Shown here piece by piece: positions 46,489 through 54,654 of a stretch of DNA of 64,000 nt. The translations under genes were made by a program, and so were the position numbers. The stretch lies in NCBI RefSeq assembly GCF_047654785.1, contig NZ_JASGKQ010000003.1:1488001-1552000 (forward strand). The letters are read 5' to 3'. Origin of the DNA: Pelomonas sp047654785. GTDB taxonomy: Bacteria; Pseudomonadota; Gammaproteobacteria; Burkholderiales; Burkholderiaceae_C. Under the pieces are notes generated by a model. The model was not told the origin of the DNA. It was given only the letters and a program-made list of their open reading frames with translations, and did no database searches. Position 1 is the stretch's first letter. Every line of letters begins with the position of its first letter.

Positions 46489-47439
46489 ATGCAGCAGACG
46501 TCCCTCCATCCCATGCTCAATGTCGCCATCAAGGCGGCGCGCGCGGCCGGCGCCATCATCAACCGCGCCTCGCTGGACCTGGAGGCGCTGCGCGTCAACA
46601 CCAAGAGCCCGAACGACTTCGTGACCGAAGTCGATCACGCGGCGGAAGGGGTCATCATCGAGACGCTGCTGGGCGCCTACCCCGACCACGGCATCCTCGC
46701 CGAGGAGTCCGGCCGCACGCACGGCGCGCGGCACTCCGAATACGTCTGGATCATCGATCCGCTGGACGGCACGACCAACTTCATCCACGGCTTCCCGGTG
46801 TACTGCGTGTCCATCGCGCTGGCGCACCGCGGCGTGGTGCAGCAGGCCGTCGTCTACGACCCGACCCGCAACGACCTCTTCTACGCCACCAAGGGCCGCG
46901 GCGCCTTCCTGAACGACCGCCGGCTGCGCGTGTCGCGCCGCACCCGCATGAGCGACGCGCTGATCGGCACCGGCTTCCCCTTCCGCCGCGGCGACAACTT
47001 CAAGCGCTACCTGAAGATGTTCGAGGAGGTCATGCAGCTGTGCGCCGGCCTGCGCCGCCCGGGCGCGGCCGCGCTGGACCTGTGCTACGTCGCCGCCGGC
47101 CACTACGACGCCTTCTTCGAGACCGGCCTGCAGCCCTGGGACATCGCCGCCGGCTCGCTGATCCTGTCCGAGGCGGGCGGCCTGATCGGCAACTTCACCG
47201 GCGAGGCCGACTTCCTGCACCAGCGCGAGGTGGTGGCCGGCAACCCCAAGATCTACGCCCAGCTCGTCACGCTGCTGTCGCCCTACACCCGCGTCATCAA
47301 GGAAGAAGACGCCGCCGCGCCGGCCACGGCAGGCGCCGAGGCCCCCGCCCCCGAGGCGCCGGCCGCGGCGGCGCCGAAGAAGCGCGGCCCGGTGCGGCTG
47401 AAGAAGCCGTCCGGCGACAACGGCGACGCGACGCGCTGA
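46489..47439 (+). CDS. suhB: Inositol-1-monophosphatase family protein SuhB
   Basis: Mg-dependent phosphatase, 316 residues; SuhB also joins the rRNA antitermination complex in E. coli. Metal ligands are seen as Glu72 (LAEESG), Asp90 and Asp93 (IDPLDGTTNF) and the second-site aspartate in QPWDIAAGSLILSEAGG. About 50 C-terminal residues form an Ala/Pro-rich, lysine-containing tail absent from the E. coli protein. ATG at 46489 gives MQQTSLHPMLNVAIKAAR, close to the E. coli start. A TAGAAT -10-like element sits at 46395-46400. Confidence 0.94.
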   Translation: MQQTSLHPMLNVAIKAARAAGAIINRASLDLEALRVNTKSPNDFVTEVDHAAEGVIIETLLGAYPDHGILAEESGRTHGARHSEYVWIIDPLDGTTNFIHGFPVYCVSIALAHRGVVQQAVVYDPTRNDLFYATKGRGAFLNDRRLRVSRRTRMSDALIGTGFPFRRGDNFKRYLKMFEEVMQLCAGLRRPGAAALDLCYVAAGHYDAFFETGLQPWDIAAGSLILSEAGGLIGNFTGEADFLHQREVVAGNPKIYAQLVTLLSPYTRVIKEEDAAAPATAGAEAPAPEAPAAAAPKKRGPVRLKKPSGDNGDATR

Positions 47440-47459
47440 CCCGGCACCTCCTCCCCCGC

Positions 47460-47484
47460 CGAAGCCCTCCACGCGAGGGCTTCG
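47460..47484 (+). terminator. Hairpin terminator after suhB
   Basis: A perfect 10-bp stem (CGAAGCCCTC with GAGGGCTTCG) and a 5-nt loop, followed by CCGTTT, lies 20 bp after the suhB stop. The U-run is short, so efficiency is uncertain. No gene is seen in the rest of 47485-47665. Confidence 0.6.
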
Positions 47485-47665
47485 CCGTTTGGGGGCCGTG
47501 AAGGAGTTCGCGGCCGCCGCGCCGGCGCGGCAACCCGGCCGCCGCAGCGTGACTTGTACACGGCCATCCCCCTTACCTGTGGGGGGCGGGCTGGCCAGAA
47601 TGCGTCCCGTCACGCGGCCACGAGCCGCCGCCTCCCCGAAGCCAACCGAAAGAAGGACTCCTCCG

Positions 47666-47980
47666 ATGTTTGCCCGTTCCGCCATCGCCCTCGCCCTCGT
47701 CGCCGCAGCGTCCCTGGCCCATGCCGACGCCAAAGTCCTGAAGAAGGTGGCCCCGGAGTACCCCGGCGAGGCGATCAAGAAGAACATCACCGCCGGCAGC
47801 GTGCGCGCCAAGATGAACATCGCCGGCGACGGCAAGGTCTCGGGCGTCGAAGTGGTGGAAGCCGAACCCAAGCGCGTGTTCGACCGCGCCGCCGTCGACG
47901 CGCTGAGCCAGTGGAAGTTCGAAGGCACCGGCGCCGCGCAGACGCACGAGGTCAAGCTGGTGTTCAGGTCGGAAGACTGA
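47666..47980 (+). CDS. Small periplasmic TonB C-terminal domain protein
   Basis: 104-residue protein made of a signal peptide (MFARSAIALALVAAASLAHA) followed almost at once by a TonB C-terminal fold (KVLKKVAPEYPGEAIKKNITAGSVRAKMNIAGDGKV...VVEAEPKRVFDRAAVDALSQWKF). The membrane anchor and Pro-rich linker of a true energy transducer are missing, so it cannot work as a classical TonB. It may be a free periplasmic binding domain. It is preceded by AAGGA and followed by a terminator; no exbB/exbD or receptor genes lie nearby. Confidence 0.85.
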   Translation: MFARSAIALALVAAASLAHADAKVLKKVAPEYPGEAIKKNITAGSVRAKMNIAGDGKVSGVEVVEAEPKRVFDRAAVDALSQWKFEGTGAAQTHEVKLVFRSED

Positions 47981-48013
47981 ACACGGCTGAACCGCCGTTC
48001 CGCATCACGCAGC

Positions 48014-48032
48014 AGGCCCGCATCGCGGGCCT
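48014..48032 (+). terminator. Rho-independent terminator after the TonB-domain gene
   Basis: AGGCCCGC (48014-48021) pairs perfectly with GCGGGCCT (48025-48032) around an ATC loop and is followed by GTTTCGTTGTT, 33 bp after the stop codon. It also separates this gene from the convergent cueR. Confidence 0.75.
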
Positions 48033-48104
48033 GTTTCGTTGTTGGGAGGAGGGACGGCCGCCCTCCTGCGCCCCGCGCTCACAGCGCAAAGCGCAAAGCG
48101 CATT

Positions 48105-48509
48105 TCATTTCCTGGCACTGGGCGGCGCCTCCAGCGACGCCAGGATCGGGCAGTCCGGCCGGTCGTCGCCGTGGCAGCAGTCCACCAGGTGCGCGAGCGT
48201 GGCCTTCATGGCCTGCAGTTCCGCCAGCTTGGCTTCCAGCTCCTGGATGTGGGCCTGCGCCAGCGCCTTGACCTGGCGGCTGGGACGGCGGCGGTCCTGC
48301 CACAGGCCCAGCAGCTCGCGGATCTGCGCCAGCGAGAAGCCCAGGTCGCGCGACTGCCGGATGAAGCGCAGCGTCGCCACCTCGCCGTCGCCGTACTGGC
48401 GGTAGCCGGCCTCGGTGCGGGCGGCCTGCGGGAACAGGCCCAGGCTTTCGTAGTGCCGGATCATCTTGGCCGAGACCCCCGAGGCCGCGGCCGCCTGGCC
48501 GATGTTCAT
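48105..48509 (-). CDS. cueR: Cu(I)-responsive transcriptional regulator CueR (MerR family)
   Basis: 134-residue MerR-type activator with winged HTH (MNIGQAAAASGVSAKMIRHYESLGLFPQAAR), a long dimerisation helix and metal-binding loop CCHGDDRPDC. Cys112 and Cys120 match the two copper ligands of E. coli CueR. It overlaps the copA stop by 4 bp, so the activator is made from the same transcript as its target, giving feedback. Confidence 0.94.
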   Translation of the reverse strand: MNIGQAAAASGVSAKMIRHYESLGLFPQAARTEAGYRQYGDGEVATLRFIRQSRDLGFSLAQIRELLGLWQDRRRPSRQVKALAQAHIQELEAKLAELQAMKATLAHLVDCCHGDDRPDCPILASLEAPPSARK

Positions 48510-50935
48510 GCCGGCCTCCCGGGCCCGCCGTCCTGCGCCGCGCCGCGCCAGCGCCGCAGCAGTAGCGCGTTGGTGACCACGCTGACGCTGCTGAAGGCCA
48601 TCGCCGCGCCGGCGATCACCGGGTTCAGCAGCCCGAGCGCCGCCAGCGGGATGCCCAGCACGTTGTAGGCGAAGGCCCAGAACAGGCCCTGCTTGATCTT
48701 GGCGTAGGTGCGCCGCGACACGTCGATCGCGTCCGCCACCAGCCGCAGGTCGCCGCGCATCAGCGTGATGCCGGCCGTCTCGGTGGCCACGTCGGCGCCG
48801 CCGGCCATCGCAAAGCCCACCGACGCCGCGGCCAGCGCCGGGCCGTCGTTCAGCCCGTCGCCGACGAAGGCGACCCGGCAGCCCTCGGCGCGCAGCTGCT
48901 GCACGACGGCGGCCTTGTCGCCCGGCAGCACCTCGGCGCGCACGTCGCTGATGCCCAGGTCCCGCGCCACGGCCTGCGCGGCGCCGCGGTTGTCGCCGGT
49001 CAGCATCAGCGTGCGCAGCCCCAGCGCATGCAGCCGCGCCACGGCCTGGCGCGCCGCGGGCCGCACCGTGTCGCCGAAGGCCAGCAGCCCGATCAGCCGC
49101 GCGGCCCCGCCGTCGCCCGGCCCCTCGCGCTCCATCAGCCAGGACACCGTGCGCCCCTCGTCCTGCAGGCGCTGCGCCTGCGCCGCCAGCGCGCCGGCCT
49201 CCACCCGCAGCTCCTGCAGCAGCCGCGTGCTGCCCAGCAGCAGCGCCCGGCCGCCCACGCGCCCCGCCACGCCGCGGCCCGGCAGCGCGCCGGCGTCCTC
49301 GGCCGGCACCACCGCCACGCCGGCGGCCTGCGCGGCCGCCAGCACCGCCAGCGCCAGCGGGTGCGAGCTGCCGGCCTGCAGCGCGGCCGCCAGCGCCAGC
49401 ACCTCCTCGCGCGCCACGCCCGGGGCGGGCTCCGCGGCCGCCAGCGCCGGCCGGCCCTCGGTCAGCGTGCCGGTCTTGTCGAAGGCCACCACCTGCACCG
49501 CATGCGCCACCTCCAGCGCCTCGGCGTCCTTGATGAGGATGCCGTGGCGCGCGGCCACGCCGGTGCCGGCCATGATGGCCGTGGGCGTGGCCAGGCCCAG
49601 CGCGCACGGGCAGGCGATGACGAGCACCGCCACCGCGTTCATCAGCGCCTGCTCCCAAGGGCCGCCCCAGGCCAGCCAGCCCAGCAGCGTGGCCAGCGCG
49701 ACGGCCAGCACCGCCGGCACGAACACGGCGCTGACGCGGTCCACCACGCGCTGGATGGGCGCCTTGGCCGCCTGCGCCGACTCGACCATGCGGATGATGC
49801 GCGCCAGCGTGGTCTCGGCGCCGATCGCCGTGGTGCGCACCAGCAGCAGGCCCTCGGCATTGATCGCGCCGCCCGTCACCCGGTCGCCCTCGCCCTTGGC
49901 CACGGGCAGGCTCTCGCCGGTGATCAGCGCCTCGTCCACGTGGCTGCGACCCTCGACGACCTCGCCATCCACCGCCACCCGGTCCCCCGGCCGCACGACG
50001 ACCAGGTCGCCCACGGCCACCTGCTCGACGGGCAGCTCCACGTCGCCGCCGGCGCGCCGCACGCGGGCCGTCGTCGGCCGCAGCGCGTTCAGCGCGCGGA
50101 TCGCATCGGCCGTCTGGCGCTTGGCGCGCTCTTCCAGCCACTTGCCCAGCAGCACCAGCGTGATGACGGCCGCCGAGGCCTCGAAATACAGGTGCGCATG
50201 CGGCCCGTGGGTCAGCAGCAGCCAGACCGACAGGCCGTAGGCCGACGAGGTGCCCAGCGCCACCAGCAGGTCCATGTTGCCGGTGCCGGCCCGCACCGCC
50301 CGCCAGCCGGCGCGGTAGAAACGCGCGCCAAGCCCGAACTGCACCGGCGTGGCCAGCGCCAGCTGCAGCCAGCCGTCCAGCATCGCGTGCAGGCCGAGCA
50401 CCTGCAGCAGCATGGGCAGCACCAGCGGCAGCGTCAGCAGCCCGCCCACGGCCACCGGCCACCAGGGCGGCAGCGCGGCACCCGGCGCCGCCTGCCCCGC
50501 CGCCAACGCGCGCGCCGTGTAGCCGGCCTTCTGCACGGCCGCCTGCAGCGCGCCCACTGGCACCGCCGGCAGCGCCCGCACCGTCGCACGCCCGGTCGCC
50601 AGGTTGACCGCCGCGTCCACCACGCCCGGCACCTTCGCCAGCGCCTTCTCCACACGGGACACGCAGGACGCGCAGGTCATGCCCTCCACCTGCAGCTGCA
50701 GCTCGGCGATGGCGACGCCGTAGCCCGCCTGTCGCACCGCGTCCGCCAGCGCCTGCACCGCCACGGTCGGGCCGGCGCTGACGGCGGCCTCCTCGGTGGC
50801 CAGGTTGACGCTGGCGGACTGCACGCCCGCCACCGCCTGCAGCGCCCGCTCGACCCGCCCCGCGCAGGACGCGCAGCTCATGCCCGTGACGGGCAGCTTC
50901 AGGGTCTGGAGGGCGGGCGGCGTGGCGGCGTTCAT
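48506..50935 (-). CDS. copA: Copper-exporting P-type ATPase CopA
   Basis: P1B-type ATPase that pumps Cu(I) out of the cytoplasm, 809 residues. It has two N-terminal HMA domains (GMSCASC with Cys21/24 and GMTCASC with Cys88/91), eight membrane helices, the transport-site motif CPC at residues 442-444, the phosphorylated Asp486 in DKTGTLTEG and a GDGLNDGPAL hinge. Its promoter carries a CueR-type box; it diverges from copZ. Confidence 0.97.
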   Translation of the reverse strand: MNAATPPALQTLKLPVTGMSCASCAGRVERALQAVAGVQSASVNLATEEAAVSAGPTVAVQALADAVRQAGYGVAIAELQLQVEGMTCASCVSRVEKALAKVPGVVDAAVNLATGRATVRALPAVPVGALQAAVQKAGYTARALAAGQAAPGAALPPWWPVAVGGLLTLPLVLPMLLQVLGLHAMLDGWLQLALATPVQFGLGARFYRAGWRAVRAGTGNMDLLVALGTSSAYGLSVWLLLTHGPHAHLYFEASAAVITLVLLGKWLEERAKRQTADAIRALNALRPTTARVRRAGGDVELPVEQVAVGDLVVVRPGDRVAVDGEVVEGRSHVDEALITGESLPVAKGEGDRVTGGAINAEGLLLVRTTAIGAETTLARIIRMVESAQAAKAPIQRVVDRVSAVFVPAVLAVALATLLGWLAWGGPWEQALMNAVAVLVIACPCALGLATPTAIMAGTGVAARHGILIKDAEALEVAHAVQVVAFDKTGTLTEGRPALAAAEPAPGVAREEVLALAAALQAGSSHPLALAVLAAAQAAGVAVVPAEDAGALPGRGVAGRVGGRALLLGSTRLLQELRVEAGALAAQAQRLQDEGRTVSWLMEREGPGDGGAARLIGLLAFGDTVRPAARQAVARLHALGLRTLMLTGDNRGAAQAVARDLGISDVRAEVLPGDKAAVVQQLRAEGCRVAFVGDGLNDGPALAAASVGFAMAGGADVATETAGITLMRGDLRLVADAIDVSRRTYAKIKQGLFWAFAYNVLGIPLAALGLLNPVIAGAAMAFSSVSVVTNALLLRRWRGAAQDGGPGRPA

Positions 50936-50973
50936 GGGGATCCCGGTGTCTGTTTCAGCGACGGCGAGCCGCC

Positions 50974-51004
50974 ATCGTCAGGCTTGCCACGGTGGCAAGG
51001 TCAA
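50974..51004 (-). promoter_or_regulatory. CueR-type promoter of copA
   Basis: Minus-strand -35 TTGACC (51004-50999) and -10 GACGAT (50979-50974) are 19 bp apart, the long spacing that MerR-family activators correct. The spacer contains the palindrome CTTGCCACCGTGGCAAG, a near-perfect CueR box. Confidence 0.8.
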
Positions 51005-51054
51005 GCCGGCGCGCAGTAGACCATGCGCGCCGCCCGGGTTCGGCCGCCCGAGCC

Positions 51055-51085
51055 TTGACCTTGCCACGGGGGCAGGCCGGAGAGT
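51055..51085 (+). promoter_or_regulatory. CueR-type promoter of copZ
   Basis: -35 TTGACC (51055-51060), 19-bp spacer and -10 GAGAGT (51080-51085). The spacer holds CCTTGCCACGGGGGCAGG, a CueR box with one arm less perfect than at copA. It ends 30 bp before the copZ start and is divergent from the copA promoter. Confidence 0.7.
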
Positions 51086-51115
51086 CGCAGCCATCCCCAC
51101 CCAGGAACTCAAACC

Positions 51116-51322
51116 ATGATCAGCTTCCACCTTCCCCGCATGAGCTGCGGCGGCTGCGCCCGCGCCGTCACGGCCGCGCTGCACGCCGTGGACCCACAGG
51201 CGCGGGTGCAGGTCGACCTGGCGCAGCGCCGGGTGCAGCTGTCGCCCGACCGCGCGGACGCCGCCGCCTTCGCCGAGACCCTCGGCCGCGCCGGCCACCC
51301 GCCGCAGCCCCTGCCCGCCTGA
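51116..51322 (+). CDS. copZ: Copper chaperone, heavy-metal-associated domain (CopZ-like)
   Basis: 68-residue single HMA domain with the metal-binding motif MSCGGC (Cys11 and Cys14) and ferredoxin-like repeats. It likely binds Cu(I) in the cytoplasm and passes it to CopA. It has its own CueR-type promoter divergent from copA. Confidence 0.92.
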   Translation: MISFHLPRMSCGGCARAVTAALHAVDPQARVQVDLAQRRVQLSPDRADAAAFAETLGRAGHPPQPLPA

Positions 51323-51341
51323 GCCTGGGCGCGAGCCCGAC

Positions 51342-52412
51342 TCAGCGCCGCTCATCGCGCGCGACGGCCTCGCGCAGCCCGGCCGGACGGGTGATGAACT
51401 GGTAGGACGCCACCGCGTCGGCCGGCCCGCCCGGCGGCGCGAACAGCGCGACCAGCACGGCATCGCCCTCGCGCCAGCCCACGCCGCCCCGGCCGACGAC
51501 GGCCAGCCACCAGCGGCCGTCGATGAACACCGGCAGCCGGCGCGGGTCGGCGTTGGAGAACTGCGCCCGCATCGCGTCCAGCGCATGGCCGTCGGCGCCG
51601 AACAGCGGCAGCGCCAGGTTCGCGTCGCCCGCCGCGCCCTCCCCGGCCGGCGGCGCGGCGAGCGCCGCGAGCACGGCGGCATCCGGCGCCTGGCCGGCCG
51701 CGAACGGCCGGGCGTCCAGCGGCGCCTGCGCGGCGCGGTCCGCCTCATAGGCCTGGGCCAGCCGCTGCGCCACGGCCTGCCCGGCCTCGCAGACCCCGGC
51801 GCCGGGCCGGCAGAAGCGCGCTCCCGCCGCCATCGTGGCGTGCAGGCGCAGCGCCAGGCTGCACGATGCCCCCCAGCCGCGCGCCGTCCATGGGGCGATG
51901 CGGTACTCGCGGTCCGGGCTGGCCGGGGCCGGCGCGCCGCCGACGACCAGCGCCGGCCGCCCCACCACCCGGGCCGCCACGGCGCTACGGGTCATGCACA
52001 GCGCCTGGTCCGCCAGGTCGAACGGCGGCGCCAGCGCACGCACCGGCCGGCCCGGGCGCGCCTGCACCAGCACCAGCGACTGGCAGTTGCCCGTGCCGGC
52101 CACGTGCTCGACCAGGTAGACCGGCGTGCCCGGCAGGCGGCTGACGCCGACGGCCTCGTCCCCGGTCAGGCCGAGGCGCTCGCGCCAGCGCCGGTCGGCC
52201 ACCAGCGCCCGCTCGGTGGGTGACGGCCGATGCCCCGCACCGGCACGAGCCGGCCGCAGCCACTGCGCCAGCGGCTCCGGCTGCGCCCAGGCGTCGGGCG
52301 GCAGCCGCCGCGCCTCGTCGGCCAGCCGCGTGCACAGCGACGGCGCCGCCGCCCAGGCCGCGCCGGCCGCCCACAACGCCAGCGCGAGGCCGGCCCGGAT
52401 CCGTCTTCCCAT
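51342..52412 (-). CDS. Predicted secreted protein of unknown function
   Basis: 356-residue protein that I do not recognise. A signal peptide (MGRRIRAGLALALWAAGAAWA) is clear and the ATG at 52412 follows an ideal GGGGAGG site. The mature part has about five cysteines (LCTRLADEARRLP, GNCQSLVLVQARPG, LCMTRSAVAAR, ASCSLALRLHA and a CRPGAGVCEAG pair) and no lipobox or membrane helix. It may be a periplasmic or exported protein. It is convergent with copZ (20-bp gap); a role in copper handling cannot be claimed from sequence. Confidence 0.75.
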   Translation of the reverse strand: MGRRIRAGLALALWAAGAAWAAAPSLCTRLADEARRLPPDAWAQPEPLAQWLRPARAGAGHRPSPTERALVADRRWRERLGLTGDEAVGVSRLPGTPVYLVEHVAGTGNCQSLVLVQARPGRPVRALAPPFDLADQALCMTRSAVAARVVGRPALVVGGAPAPASPDREYRIAPWTARGWGASCSLALRLHATMAAGARFCRPGAGVCEAGQAVAQRLAQAYEADRAAQAPLDARPFAAGQAPDAAVLAALAAPPAGEGAAGDANLALPLFGADGHALDAMRAQFSNADPRRLPVFIDGRWWLAVVGRGGVGWREGDAVLVALFAPPGGPADAVASYQFITRPAGLREAVARDERR

Positions 52413-52487
52413 TGCACCTCCCCGCCGTCCAGGACCATCGCCCATCGGCTTGGTCATTCTCAGGGATGCGACCGGGCATCGCTCCCG

Positions 52488-53498
52488 TCAGAAGCCCGAC
52501 AGCACGATCTTGCCCACGGCCCGCCCGCTTTCGATCAACGCATGGGCGCGGCGCAGATGGGCGGCGTCGATGCGGCCGAGGTGCTCGCCCACGGTGCTGC
52601 GGAGCTGGCCCGCATCGACCAGCGCGGCCACCTCGGCCAGCAGCCGGCCCTGCTCGCCCATGTCTGCGGTCTGGTACAGCGCGCGCGTGAACATCAGCTC
52701 CCAGTGCAGCGAAATGGACTTGGACTTGAGCTTCATCACATCCAGGCCCTCCATGTCGTCGATGACGGCCAGTTGGCCCTGCGGCGCCAGCGCCTCGACG
52801 ATCTGCGCATAGTGCTGCGGCGTCTGCGTCAGCGCCGCCACCATGTCCACGGCATCAATGCCGATGGCCCGCAACTGTGCCGCCAGCGGCTGCGCGTGGT
52901 CGATCACATCGTGCGCGCCGAGGTCCAGACACCACCGCCGCGATGCCGGGCGCGACGCCGTGGCGATGACCTTCAGGCGGGTGAGCCTGCGGGCGAGCTG
53001 GATCAGCATCGAACCCACGCCGCCCGCTCCGCCGATGACGAGCAGGCTCCGCCCTTCGTTGCCGTTCCTGGCCACCCGCAGGCGGTCGAACAGCAGTTCG
53101 CAGGCGGTGATGGCCGTCAGCGGCAACGCGGCGGCCTGCGCGTCGTCCAGCGACTGCGGCGCCTTGGCCACGATGCGTTCATCCACCACGTGCAGTTCGC
53201 TGTTGGCGCCGGCACGGTCGATGGCGCCAGCGTAGTAGACGCGGTCACCGACCTGGAACGACGAGACCGCAGAGCCCACCGCCTCGACCGTGCCCACCGC
53301 GTCCCACCCCAGCACCTTGAACGGACCCGCGGCCGGCGGCGAACTGCTGCGGACCTTGGTGTCCACCGGATTCACGGAGACCGCCCGCACGCGCACCAGC
53401 AGGTCGCGCGGCCCGGGCCGGGGAACGGGCAGCTCGATGTCCTGCAGGGACTCGGGATGCTCGATGGGCAGGGGCTGGCGGTAGCCGACGGCTTTCAT
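52488..53498 (-). CDS. Zinc-type alcohol dehydrogenase-like protein (MDR family)
   Basis: Medium-chain dehydrogenase/reductase, 336 residues, resembling the TIGR02817 group. It has an N-terminal GroES-like domain (VSVNPVDTKVRSS, VLGWDAVGTVEAVG) and a Rossmann domain with GGAGGVGSMLIQLARR near residue 155. Catalytic zinc ligands are lacking. Probably an NADPH-dependent quinone or enone reductase. ATG at 53498 was preferred to a TTG two codons upstream. It is divergent from the LysR regulator, which probably controls it. Confidence 0.88.
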   Translation of the reverse strand: MKAVGYRQPLPIEHPESLQDIELPVPRPGPRDLLVRVRAVSVNPVDTKVRSSSPPAAGPFKVLGWDAVGTVEAVGSAVSSFQVGDRVYYAGAIDRAGANSELHVVDERIVAKAPQSLDDAQAAALPLTAITACELLFDRLRVARNGNEGRSLLVIGGAGGVGSMLIQLARRLTRLKVIATASRPASRRWCLDLGAHDVIDHAQPLAAQLRAIGIDAVDMVAALTQTPQHYAQIVEALAPQGQLAVIDDMEGLDVMKLKSKSISLHWELMFTRALYQTADMGEQGRLLAEVAALVDAGQLRSTVGEHLGRIDAAHLRRAHALIESGRAVGKIVLSGF

Positions 53499-53541
53499 GT
53501 TCAAGACCTTGGTGTGAAGAGAGTGCCGCCACTCTAGAAAG

Positions 53542-53556
53542 TCAATGCTTCATTGA
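53542..53556. promoter_or_regulatory. Candidate LysR operator
   Basis: Inverted repeat TCAATG-ctt-CATTGA lies midway in the 87-bp gap between the dehydrogenase and the divergent LysR gene, in an AT-richer stretch than its surroundings. LysR regulators typically bind such sites next to their own gene; the classical T-N11-A spacing is not exact here. Confidence 0.45.
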
Positions 53557-53585
53557 GAATGGAGAAAAGGAAAGAATAATTTCAA

Positions 53586-54581
53586 ATGAAGATTGGAAAT
53601 ATGTCGGACCTGCAGGTACTGATCCAGACCGCGCGCACCGGCAGCCTCACCGGGGCAGCCGAGGTGATGGCGGTCACTCCCGCAGCCGCCAGCGCCATGC
53701 TCAAGCGGCTGGAGGGGCAACTGGGCGTGCGGCTCTTCGAGCGCTCCACCCGTGCCATGCGCCTCACGGCCCCGGGCCAGACGCTGCTGGACTACGCCGG
53801 CCGCGCCTTCGACCTGGTGGCCGAGGGCGAAGCGCAGGCCACCGCGGACCACGCGGCGCTGGTGGGCGCGCTGCGCGTGGCCGCGCCGTCCGACCTGACG
53901 CGCAGCGTGCTGTTGCCTTGGCTCGACGAATTCCTGCGCACCCACCCGGGCGTGCAACTGGTGCTGTCGGTGGGCGACCGCCCGCTCGACGTGGTGCGCG
54001 ACGAGGTCGATGTCGCCATCCGCTACGGCGCGCTGGCGGATTCCCGGCTCGTGGCACGGCCGCTGGCCAAGACCCGCCCGATCGTCAGCGCCTCGCCCGC
54101 CTATCTTGCCCGCCACCCGGCGCCACAAACGCCGCTGGACCTGCAGCGGCACAACTGCCTGATCTTCGATCGCGGCGGCCGGCCCTTCAGGCGTTGGCGT
54201 TTTCAGCGCGATGGCCAGTGGACCGAGGTGCGGGTAGCCGGCGACCGGCGGGTCGACGACGCCTCGCTGGCCCGGGCCTGGGCCGTGGCGGGCGCCGGCA
54301 TCCTGCTGAAGTCGCCCATCGACCAGCAGGCCGAACTGGCCCGCGGCGACCTGGTACCGCTGCTGCAGGACTGGCAGGCCGAGGCCTACCCACTGCACGC
54401 GCTGCTGCCCAGCGGCCGCTTCGTGCCCGCCCGCGTGCGCGCGCTGGTGGACTTTCTCGCGGTGAAATTCGCGGCGATGGCCGAGGCGCGGGCCGCGCCG
54501 GCGGAAGCGTCGAAGCCCGACGGCGCTCCCTTCGGCCCCGGAGCGGCAGCAGGGACTCCCCACCGGGCGCGGGCATCCTGA
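53586..54581 (+). CDS. LysR family transcriptional regulator
   Basis: 331 residues: N-terminal winged HTH (MSDLQVLIQTARTGSLTGAAEVMAVTPAAASAMLKRLEGQLGVRLF), linker helix and a periplasmic-binding-like effector domain from about residue 90 (ALRVAAPSDLTRSVLLPWLDEFL). It resembles the AaeR/CrgA subgroup that regulates adjacent oxidoreductases. ATG at 53586 or 53601 are both possible; the second matches the usual length better. The C-terminal 30 residues are Ala/Pro-rich and unconserved in character. Confidence 0.92.
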   Translation: MKIGNMSDLQVLIQTARTGSLTGAAEVMAVTPAAASAMLKRLEGQLGVRLFERSTRAMRLTAPGQTLLDYAGRAFDLVAEGEAQATADHAALVGALRVAAPSDLTRSVLLPWLDEFLRTHPGVQLVLSVGDRPLDVVRDEVDVAIRYGALADSRLVARPLAKTRPIVSASPAYLARHPAPQTPLDLQRHNCLIFDRGGRPFRRWRFQRDGQWTEVRVAGDRRVDDASLARAWAVAGAGILLKSPIDQQAELARGDLVPLLQDWQAEAYPLHALLPSGRFVPARVRALVDFLAVKFAAMAEARAAPAEASKPDGAPFGPGAAAGTPHRARAS

Positions 54582-54599
54582 TGCGCTCAATGAGCGTAT
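54581..54599. promoter_or_regulatory. 19-bp palindrome upstream of the small HTH gene
   Basis: ATGCGCTCA-a-TGAGCGTAT, matching at 8 of 9 pairs, begins on the last base of the LysR stop codon and lies 55 bp before the XRE-like gene. It looks like an autoregulatory operator for the following HTH protein. Confidence 0.5.
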
Positions 54600-54654
54600 C
54601 ATCCAGCGCCCTCCCCCCCCGCTGCACCCGCGATCGGAGCCCCGCGACCGGCCC

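Noticed and set aside
41357..46624. Very long open frame on the plus strand opposite the propeller sensor, cysE and trmJ
   Set aside because: It lies antisense to three recognisable genes, encodes low-complexity Arg/Ala/Gln/His-rich sequence and has no domain; it arises from GC-rich third positions.
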